Source of the DNA: Haemonchus contortus
Lineage: Eukaryota; Nematoda; Chromadorea; Rhabditida; Trichostrongylidae
Assembly: GCA_000469685.2 (NCBI GenBank)
Contig: LS997563.1
Span: 19,213,757-19,277,756 of the forward strand
Direction of reading: 5' to 3'
DNA: 64,000 nt
In this document: one piece after another, positions 47,201-55,700 of the stretch
How the letters are laid out: each line of letters opens with the position of its first letter
How positions within the stretch are numbered: position 1 is the stretch's first letter
Notes under the pieces: model-generated
What the model saw: the letters and a program-made list of their open reading frames with translations, nothing else
Databases searched by the model: none
Told to the model about the DNA's origin: nothing
Position numbers and translations under genes: made by a program

Positions 47201-48958
47201 AACACGGACTAATGCAAAACATTCGCTCCACTGACGCTCAGTGATACTGTAATGCCATCTCAAGATCGTCTTCGCTGATCTGCGGAGTGACCTAGTTTCA
47301 ACAGACGCGCGCAACGGACCTTCCCATTGTAGGCTGAATTTGATTTGAGCAGATTTATTTGGTAGACTTCAGGAGTTTTTTCGCAGTCTCAAAAATAGAA
47401 TGGCATTTCTCTGAAAGGTAGTCACCCGTGTCTGTCTCTGTCACACTCCTGTCACATTTCTTCTCTCCTCATTCGCACACTTCCAGGCAAAATACTGGTG
47501 TGGAAGAAAAGCTTCCTTCGGCGAAATTTATGCATCGTTTATCTACGTAATGAATATTTTTGGTTATCTGTCAGGGTTCATCTTGGGATGCATAGCCTAT
47601 TGCAAGTCACTGTATTTGGTGGAGAGCAGGTGAGAGGTACATTATTCTTCGATTGATCTGGGAGTTCCTTGTAACTTTAGGGTGGGCACCATAAAATTTG
47701 AGCACCACCACTTTTGTTCTCACTCAACTACTTCGATACTCAAACTTTTCCACTAAAAGATGCTTACCATCGACTACATTCTTCTGTCCCGTGAACAATA
47801 TACAGAGACACTTTAAGCTCGTCTAGGGAGCAGAAAATGAGGATCAGATATGTGCTGATGGTCTCCGCTTTATCGATCGTGCTAGTCTCAATACCAAATG
47901 GAATTTCCTTATTTGCTCAATATATAGCCGAGGTGAGTGGTCATCAAATCCGAATCTGACCATGTCTTTCAAGGCTTAACTGTATGTATGTATTTCTGCA
48001 TTGGGGTCCTGAAATGGGATGTGGTGCGATTCACGCGTCAATATAATGAGGTTATCGGACAAAAAGCGTAAAACATCATGCCTACCATCATAACGCAATA
48101 AATAAGAACTTATAAGTAGAATAAGTAAGTAAATGACCAACTATGCACGTTTACAGGAGTATTGCATCCTCTAGGATCGAGAAAATTAAAGTTATTCTTA
48201 TTTTGAACGTTTGGCAAGTAAATTGTAGACCTATGAGGGTAATTCTCAATCTCGAAGGGGCTTTTTTGCCATAGTAAAGATATTTGCCCTGTTCATGGTG
48301 AAGCCGTGGACTACTGCAAACTCCCGGCTTGTAAATAAGTTCTCAATCTCTGAGATTGTCTATAATCAGCAGAAATCGCGAATTTGGCTTCACTGACAAC
48401 TTTTTTTCTTGAATGATCGCTACGATGTTGTAGTTGATGTCACTGTTTTCGTTCAGGTGGCTGACGCAATAGCAAAACCGTCCACATACCTTGCTTGTGC
48501 AAGCTCTTCTCTCAATATTTTCGTATATCTGGCCCTCAATCGAGAATTTCGCACGGAATTCAAAAGAATCATCCTGAGGAGAGAACCACTAACACCAACA
48601 TATACTAGAACCCCTGTGACTATTTCTGTTGTTACTAGAATTTCAAATGCAACAAACAGCTATAAGCGTTCTACGATCAGGTGAGTAATCATCATCCAAC
48701 AATCAGCACCGACCACCTGAAAATCTGCAACATAGTGCCTGTCCTTCGGATCATCACTAAGCTGCCAGGGCAAGTGACTATCACAGTAGTAAACTTCCCT
48801 TTCTACGCTTGATCTTGTCGAATGCTACCCTTCATAGTGTGCTTGCTTGAAGTCGAACTATACCTGGGGATCAGATGTTTTCCCATTTGTTCAGGAATAG
48901 GTATGAAAGCAACATTCGAGTTCGAGTGGTTTCTATGTATAACATATTCTGTAAATAG
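38270..48958 (+). CDS. Nematode serpentine (7TM) chemoreceptor-like GPCR, multi-exon
   Basis: Proposed exons: 38270-38446, 39472-39558, about 43826-43938 (start uncertain), 46190-46280, 47487-47629, 47827-47932, 48457-48680, 48895-48958. Phases agree at all junctions outside exon 3's start (0, then 2/1, 0, 2/1, 0, 2/1). The product is about 330 residues. TM1: GGVCTVINILLFIIFIASA. TM2: VLIVLCLADGINGFSIM. TM3 end: FAMGIDRCMAVFDPIRYR, a DR-type motif. TM4: FLITTLASVTCLLGIGYVL. TM5: IYVMNIFGYLSGFILGCIAY. TM6: YVLMVSALSIVLVSIP. TM7: YLACASSSLNIFVYLALNR. It would be a plasma-membrane receptor of the nematode srsx-like class, probably sensory; subclass and ligand are inferred. A small exon between TM2 and TM3 may be missing. 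Introns carry SINEs, a Tc1 element, a minisatellite and repeat C. Confidence 0.8.
38553..38765 (+). repeat. SINE-A copy, diverged, in receptor intron 1
   Basis: Head with 'tagtgtagtggcaggtggcgc', a mutated box B ('gagatcgagccctgg'), then the 'gccaaccaagccttccat' block and a decayed body. No target duplication remains visible. An older member of the family. Confidence 0.75.
39695..39862 (+). repeat. SINE-B copy in receptor intron 2
   Basis: A tRNA-like head with box A-like TAGTGTAAGGG and box B-like GGTTCGAGTCCCG is followed by the family tail 'atcgccaaccttgtggga' and 'acagcagttaacaaaacatc'. This is the clearest direct-orientation copy and defines the head-to-tail order of the family. Confidence 0.8.
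40735..41028 (+). repeat. SINE-A copy, full length with 13-bp TSD, in receptor intron 2
   Basis: A 294-bp copy with intact box A (TGGTGTAGTGG) and box B (GGTTCGAATCC). It ends '...aactttatccttt'. It is flanked by TATTATTTGTTAT at 40722-40734 and 41029-41041. This is one of the best-preserved copies and useful as a family reference. Confidence 0.95.
41864..43439 (-). mobile_element. Tc1-superfamily transposon with IR/DR termini
   Basis: 1576 bp with inverted termini of about 210 bp beginning CAGTGCGTCGCCAAATGATA, the Tc1-type CAGTG start. Each terminus contains the motif CGTCGCCAAATGATACAGCC twice: outer at about 41868 and 43435, inner at 42053-42074 and 43229-43249 (complement, ending with the shared core). 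That is an IR/DR layout. The left flank is TA; the right flank is altered. Minus-strand coding is decayed, with the C-terminal transposase 'MNSMENVWGFMVRKIHAQNK' and 'VEELKKALIEAWHQV' at about 42341-42220. It lies in the receptor gene's second intron, antisense to it. Confidence 0.88.
42180..42880 (-). pseudogene. Decayed Tc1-type transposase in the 41.9-43.4 kb element
   Basis: The C-terminal end is the clearest part: NSMENVWGFMVRKIHAQNKQ contains the third catalytic acidic residue (Glu of the MEN motif) and the conserved W, followed by a typical helix (VEELKKALIEAWHQVAQEL). Upstream the frame is broken by several stops and shifts, so only scattered similarity survives. Non-functional. Confidence 0.7.
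44280..45475 (+). mobile_element. Possible Helentron-like non-autonomous element containing a minisatellite
   Basis: A TG-rich start ('tgtctgttggtttgtctgtg', about 44300) leads into a minisatellite and ends in GC hairpins: CGCCCGGC-GTA-GCCGGGCG at 45415-45433 and a second at about 45452-45471. A TG-rich 5' area with a 3' GC hairpin resembles some non-autonomous rolling-circle elements. No Rep/helicase is present and the ends are not fixed, so the class is a guess. Confidence 0.3.
44345..45110 (+). repeat. ~117-bp minisatellite, about six units
   Basis: The motif CCGGACTCCGCC marks unit phase at 44431, 44576, 44693, 44811, 44929 and (mutated) 45089, giving intervals of 145, 117, 118, 118 and 160 bp. 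Units also share 'ggcgggg' and 'ggcaggatgggaacact'. Because 117 is a multiple of three, artificial repetitive open frames run through it on both strands. It is in the receptor gene's intron before exon 4. Confidence 0.9.
45766..46122 (+). repeat. Dispersed repeat 'C', copy 2
   Basis: Matches copies at 15178 and 50285 from 'gccgcacccgtcgcgtatcg' to 'ggggagaagttccgtcaccc'. It is continuous across the site where copy 1 carries the 412-bp MITE. It ends only about 67 bp before receptor exon 4, so part of that exon's splice-site neighbourhood may be repeat-derived. Confidence 0.8.
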
Positions 48959-48959
48959 T

Positions 48960-50280
48960 TATGCTGCTGTATCTTCATTGATTATTTAGAGTTTTCTTCG
49001 ATCGTTATTCTTAATTGTCAAGGTATTAGGTTGTTTCACATTAAGATCTCTGATATGTTCATGTTTTTGCCACAATCATTACTATTTTAAAATCTCTTTC
49101 ATCACTGCGGAACAGCGGGAAACGGAAATTCGAGGAATCCGTCTGCACATCTCAAGCGCTTTGAAAGAAATGAGTCTTGATATTTAGACACCTGCGACGG
49201 TTACTGGTGATACAACTTCACCAACTACACACACTAAGACAATTAACATTCAAATCACGGTGAGCAGCAGTTTCTTATAAGAACCCATTAAAGAAAAGGA
49301 TCAGCCTGACGTGTACATCTCGTCCTCTGTCGTCTCGTCTGCAGAATCTTCACAATGACAACGACGGAGAATACTAGGGTCAACATTAGTGAATGAGCAT
49401 TTTATTCCTTCTGCTGCTTATTTATTCACAGTTCTCATAAATAAAACGCAACCCTCTCCAGATGACAATCTTCTTGACTTGATGGAAGATAAACCAGTTC
49501 TTTGGTTTTTCCCACCATGTTTTAATCGCTATTTGAAATACCTGCTCAGCTTGCCTGTTTATGAACAGCAAGCATTCCACGAGTATTTTCGAATGCGAAG
49601 TTCTTCGAAAAAGTAGAAAACCTCGAAGAAGATTCTACCGACTACCCAGCAGTATAACTTATATGAAATTGTTATTTTTGTCGAGTGTCGTTTTGCCAAT
49701 GTAAAAGTCTCGCAAGAATGTTAAGTTCCGGAAATTCTGGCTTGACAACGGTCCGAACTTCGTGATGGTGACTTGAACACGCCATCCTTCACCATGCGAT
49801 ATACGACAACCGCCTTCCCTCACATTCTTGATCGGGATCGACATTTAACGCGTTTTTTTCATTACATTAGTACATCAGAATTTGCACACGAGACGGGCTC
49901 TGCTCCCTCTCTGAGGCAAACATTTTGCCTTGTGAGGTAAGCAGTATCAGTTTTGTCGTTCTATCATAGTTCACTTTCACTATGTTTTACGCCAAAGCCT
50001 CATTGCCCTAATTAGATGCGGTTGAAGCCAGCAGTCCAGATATCCAGAGGCTCGTCAACGATCGCCATCGCATCAGCGTGTTTCCCCTACACTGCACTGC
50101 TTCTGATCAGAAAGTGAAGGTATTCCTGTTCTTTTTCCGGGCAGTCAATATTACTCCAAACCCTATCGAAGAACAATCCACTGCATTAGCAATGAATCTG
50201 CAAGTGAACCAGGAGCTTCTATTTAAAAGAGGGTGGACAAGGAACAAAAAAGGGGTCCGGGAACATCTCCCCGAAGACGG
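48960..50280. other. Unassigned sequence downstream of the receptor gene
   Basis: No gene supported. A short start-like peptide (MTTTENTRVNISE at 49355) and a 75-codon frame at 49389-49616 are present without splice support. Confidence 0.35.
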
Positions 50281-50284
50281 CGTC

Positions 50285-50645
50285 GCGCACGCCGCACCCA
50301 CCGCGTATCGCAGGATTGTGATGGAAGATTGGAGTGCGCAATCTGTGAGGTAGGGAGTCCTTTAATTATTCGAATTGGCTGGCCGCTCCCTTCAATTCCA
50401 ATGCGGCATTGATCGTCGCTAATATAAGAGGAGTCATTCTAATTAAACAAGTCTAATATACATAAAAAAACAAGAAGAAGAAAGGTAAAAAACGTTCAAA
50501 ACCAATAAAAAAGAAATGCATCCAACGAAATATATTGCGTCATATCGATTGGCGGGGGGCGGGGTGAGTACGATAATTGCAGTGACATTTGCCGCATGCC
50601 GCAAGGGAGAATGCCGCAATCGCGGAGAAGTTCCGTTACCCACAA
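50285..50645 (+). repeat. Dispersed repeat 'C', copy 3
   Basis: About 360 bp from 'gcacgccgcacccaccgcg' to 'gagaagttccgttaccc'. It is uninterrupted and serves with copy 2 as the reference for the pre-insertion state of copy 1. Confidence 0.8.
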
Positions 50646-50677
50646 AAAAGACACTATTGAGGTGTATCACCTGTGAT

Positions 50678-50976
50678 GGCCGAGGTGGTGTAGTGGCAAG
50701 TGGCGCACTATATCACACGCACGGTCAGGGGTTTGAATTCCGGATCGATGCCCGCCTAGGCCAATCAAGCCTTCCATCCCTCCGGAGTCGGTGAATTGGT
50801 ACCAGACTCGTCTGGGAGGATAAAGGCAAAACTTGTACATCGGCTGGCCACCGCAAGTCATTGAATAAGCTTCTTACGCATTCAATACGCCACTATGATT
50901 CTGACCGGAAGTCGAGCGCGGGGCGCATCCCTCAGACGGAATTGATTAACGCCAAAAACCTTAAAAAATTTAACTT
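50678..50976 (+). repeat. SINE-A copy, full length with 13-bp TSD
   Basis: The head has box A TGGTGTAGTGG and a box B with one change (GGTTTGAATTCC-like). The body is typical and the tail A-rich. It is flanked by TATCACCTGTGAT at 50665-50677 and 50977-50989. It inserted just 3' of repeat C copy 3. Confidence 0.94.
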
Positions 50977-51184
50977 TATCACCTGTGATAGACTTCCACC
51001 TATCTCTCATTCACTTGAGAATTTCATAATACACGTCATAGATGCTCTCGAAATGGTGGCAAGTTCGGCTTGGAAGCGATTGCGTCGTGCATGTGAAAAG
51101 TGCCGTTTAACTCCACGGGTCGTTACTGAAGTCCATATAAATGAAGAGAACGTTCTAGAGATAAGAATATAGTAAAAAATCAAG

Positions 51185-51445
51185 TCTTGGAGAGTTTATC
51201 ATTCTCATCTGAGGGATGCGGCCACGCATTCGACTTCCATTCAGAATCGTAGCGGCGTGTTGATATGGCGATGTAACCTATGATGTACAGGTCAATGCTA
51301 TAATCCTCTCAGAAGGTTCTGGTAGCAATTAACCGACTCTGGAGGGATGGAATCCTTGGTTGGTCTGGGCGAATATCAATCCGGGATTCGAACCCGTGAC
51401 AATGCGAGTGTGAAGGTCGCCACTTGCCACTACACCTCTGCTAAT
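51185..51445 (-). repeat. SINE-A copy, diverged
   Basis: Minus-strand copy recognisable by 'ctgagggatgcggccacgc', 'cgacttccattcagaatcgt', 'gggattcgaacccgtgac' (box B) and 'cacttgccactaca' (box A side). The central body has small deletions. Confidence 0.8.
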
Positions 51446-51449
51446 GTTT

Positions 51450-52765
51450 CAGCGATCACTACTTACTATTTCATTACTATAGGTTACTTTATATGCTCTC
51501 AAAATAGTGGTGGAGACTGAATGACTGAATGAATGCTCCTTTCTCGAGCCTCTCCTTTCGAAAAGTTAATGGATACCACACTTCACACTCACCCATCCTT
51601 CATTCTCCTACTCGAGAAGTTTGAAAAAGCATTGACAGAAAGTAAACCAATGATAGGATGCTATTTCATTTTGTAATCGAGTCGATCAACTGCCCATTTG
51701 TCAGAACCAGCAGCCACAACTTAAGGCTAACCGGAGAACGCGCCCAAAACTAGACCGAAGGATTTCATTAGCGAGGAATGCGATTATCCGCATGCTCTTC
51801 GGAAGTGCCTTCCCGTCGGTCGTCTCCTCTCACTGGTCCACATAAGGATCTATCTACAATAGACCAGATTGCAATCGCCTATTCACCTTATTCACTCGTT
51901 CCCTAGAAGTTTAGGGAGCTTTTCTTTTTTTGAAATCCCTCATTTGCGTGTTCATTTGTATCTGCTCGATGTACTTTACCATCCTGATCAACCTCCATAA
52001 CTATCCAGAAAGATATCATTCGAAAAGCATGCTTATAGTCGATGCGGCAAAGGTGTGCTTTTCATAATAGTCACGAAGATACTCGGGAAACCCGTCGAGG
52101 TGGTCAGTGTCCGTCTTGCTCCAAGCTTTCTCTAAGGGTGCCATCAAGAAAACAAGTTTGTGGCGAAGCATTGGACCATACTCGGACTCAAGGATGCTTC
52201 AGAAGGGAAATTAAGCAGTTTAAGGCACCGCGAACTGGGTGGCATCCATCGAAGGCATGATATCCAGCAAATTTTGCTCACAGCACGTCTAGACAATTTG
52301 GGCCTTGTTTGTCGTGACATTTACTTTCGAAAGCACCACTTTTTGTTGACGAAGCGAGTTTGAGCCAGGAATAAGACAGCTTTTCTTAGAACGCACAAAT
52401 GACTAACACCATTGTAATTCACGCATGCATTGTTGAACGTATACCTCGGTGTTTTCTAAATTACAGTTATTCCAGCAAAAATGTCGAGGGTTTCGCTTGA
52501 GTACTGCGTCTGACCATATTCGCACACCGTGGATCCGGTGTTTTTTATTAATTCAATGAAAAATTTTTCATTTATGAACAGAACGCTTCTGGGCGCACAG
52601 TGAAGGGATCGTTGAGGAAGCTTCTGGTGGATTCGTTCTCCATTCTTTCTTAGTCATCGGTACAAGTGACAGTCTTTTCGTTGCTCGTATGCCTTTCGTT
52701 TCGAATCATCCTTCACATTACCACTTTCCGCGCTAGATCCAAACGCAGAACACCACTCACCTTTT
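51450..52765. other. Unassigned intergenic sequence
   Basis: Short frames only; nothing that I could support. Confidence 0.4.
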
Positions 52766-52769
52766 GATA

Positions 52770-55700
52770 TTAGCTTTGATGGCTTCGGAAGGGGTGTGGT
52801 GCGTTAGGAACGAAATGGTCGCGTCGCGGTGAGGGGAGCGTCGCGCGCGAAGGGATGTAACAGGATGCAGCAGTAGGTAAGAAATACAAGAACAAAAGTG
52901 CTAATAGTAGAATTATGCATAAAATAATGATCGCATCTCGATTGAATTGTATGAAGAACGCTAGAGCTGTAATAACGGCGAGTGAGTGGTCCGCGACAGC
53001 CGCGTGCGGCAAATCGACTACCCAGAATCGTTCCTAACGCCCGTCTCCCCTTCGGAAGTAGATATCCCAAGCCGTAGCTGGTTATAAATATTTCCAGAAC
53101 TTGCGAACTTTGCATTAGTCTCCTCGACAACACTTCGTAATACATTCTAACAAAGAATGATACCGATAGCTCTTAATCCTTGAAGGCGCACTTTGATACC
53201 AAGATTAAAGTAGGCAACAGCTCCACCGCTTGGAAGGGATCGGAAATTTAGTTGTTATTGGAGGGAACCTTCGTCGTGAACCAGACAATCCCCAGAACAA
53301 CGTTCTCTGTGAAGGAACAAGGCCTCGGCATTGATGACGCAGTGTCCCTACATTGTTTCATAATTGTGCCCCACCCTGTACAATGCCTATTTTATTTATT
53401 TATTTATTTATCTATTGCACAGCGGATGTACAGGCAAAAAAGTAAATGCTAAGGTGGCGTCAAATTAACAATAGTGGAGCATATATAATACTTATCACAG
53501 TAATAAATAGGGAATACAGCGTTACAGAATACAATGGCCACAATGAAAGTCTAAAACGGTGGGAACGGGGGAAGTGGGGGGGGGGAGGGGGAGTCGACAG
53601 ATCACCCGGGAGAGGAAGGGCAGTGCCCCGGCCAAACACTGCAAGCGGCTAGGAGGAATGGCTGCTCCGGATACCAGCTTAGTAGGTCCGCCAACCTCTC
53701 CCAGGGAGAAGAAGGGCTACAGTGTCAATAAAAGCTGACGAGTTGGGTCAAAAATGAAGGGTACTTAAGTGGAACAAAAAATTGCAGTCGGCCGTTACGA
53801 TTACATAGTCCTCAATAGATCATTAGATTAGATTACAAGAACGAGGGGGAAGTGAAATAAAGAAAAAATTCAGAAACACCAGAAAGAGCCGAAAAAACAA
53901 GAAAAATTCAACCTTCATAAATTTCTGCACCGTCAACCATCCCTGAAATAGTATGCTGCTCTTTGAAATAACGCGCAAGCTGTACCTGGAACAAACGCGA
54001 ACGTCTCCATCTGAAAAATTCAGAATCAAGCCTGTTCCATAACTGCACAACCCGAACAGGGAAGGTGCCTTCATAAGCTCGACTATTAGGTTTTTCTGGG
54101 CGCACACGATAGGGGTGGCCTCTTGAAAGCCCTATGGAGGGCGACATTTCGAAGATGTCACTCAAGTTCAAATCGATTTCATCAGTGATAAGCTTATACA
54201 TCAGACCATAATCGATTAGTTTACGCCGACATTCGAGTGATACACCTCCGAGTCTTTGAAGACGCTCATCATACGAGAGAGAAGTGATTCCTTTGCGAAT
54301 GAAGCAGCGGTAAGTGAAACTTTTCTGGACTCTTTCAAGTTCATCAATTAGTGACCGCTTGTAAGGCGACCATATGGGGGAGCAATACTCCATGATCGGC
54401 CTAACATAGAGGTTGAACAGTCGGAAGAGCAGCAATGGGTCACGGATTTTGAAAGCCCTTAATATGAAATTTGCCCTAGAACTCGCTCTGGCAGCAACGT
54501 CATGTACGAAGCTTTCGAAATCGAGTTTATCACTGTAAACAACTCCTAGATCACGAATTTGTGTAACGCGAGTAAGACTTCCACCACACATGGTGAAGGT
54601 GAAGTTCGGATGGTTCCTGCCTAATCCCATTATTGCAGTTTTTTGTATAGAGACTTGAAGACTCCATTCCTTAGACCAGCGCTCAACGCAGTCAATGGCG
54701 GTCTGGAGTTTGTGACAATCATTAATTGTAAAGATTTTGGAGTCATCAGCATATAATTTGCAGAACGCACCTGAAGGAATGGAATCGAACAAGTCGTTGA
54801 CATATATAATAAACATAAGAGGCCCGATACAAGTGCCTTGTGGGACACCACTAGGTGTCGGGTAATAGTAAGAACGAGCCTGGTTTATGAGAACGGATTG
54901 AACCCTGTCACTAAGAAAGGACTGCAAAAACTGGAGGAGGCAACCTTTGATGCCGTATGCTTCCAACTTCCTTAAGAGTAGTGGGATAGAGATAGTGTCA
55001 AAGGCTTTTGCATAGTCAATGAAGCAGACTGAAACAAAATTTCCTTTGTCAATCTCCCTATGCCACAGTGGGACTGTAGAGATGAGGGCGGACAGGGTTG
55101 ATCTACGACTAAGAAACCCATGCTGGCTTTTGTTAAGCAAGTTTCTCTCCGTAAGATAGCTATAAATTTTTCGACATATTATCCTCTCCATGACTTTGCT
55201 GATAGAGCTAGTTAAGCATATGGGTCTATAGTTAGCAACATCATTCTTGCTACCTCTTTTGAAGACTGGCTTGACGAGCCCGATCTTCCATAATCGAGGG
55301 ACGTCGCCATGAAGCAATATCCTATTGAATAGTATTGTTAATGGAGTCGTGACTCCAATAGCGGCTTTTTTCAGAAATATGTACGGTATACCATCTGGTG
55401 AGGTAGATACTCTGCTAGGGAGTTTGCACAGTATGCTATAAACAACGTTGCTGGATACGTCTACCCAGTCCAAGGAATCCGATGACAAGGAAGGCAGCCT
55501 GGCTTCCGATACACACGACCTCTTATACACTGACCGGAAATAATCAGCGAAAAGATTAGCTTTTGCAAAGTCATATTCAATTCGAACACCCTCTAGAGAT
55601 GTTAAGTTGGGAATGTTATCGGATAGTTTGAGTTTCTTTTTACAGTAATTGAAAAATCTCTTGCTGTTTTTATGCAGGGCTATTCTCTTTTCCTCCATAA

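Noticed and set aside
49172..49280. Threonine-rich C-terminal exon for the receptor (TPATVTGDTTSP)
   Set aside because: Its phase does not match the phase-2 end of the 48457-48680 exon, while the exon at 48895 fits phase and has a better acceptor.
53446..53652. 68-codon frame with a G-rich stretch
   Set aside because: It lies in the 3' region of the CR1-like element on the opposite strand, and its length depends on a poly-G tract.
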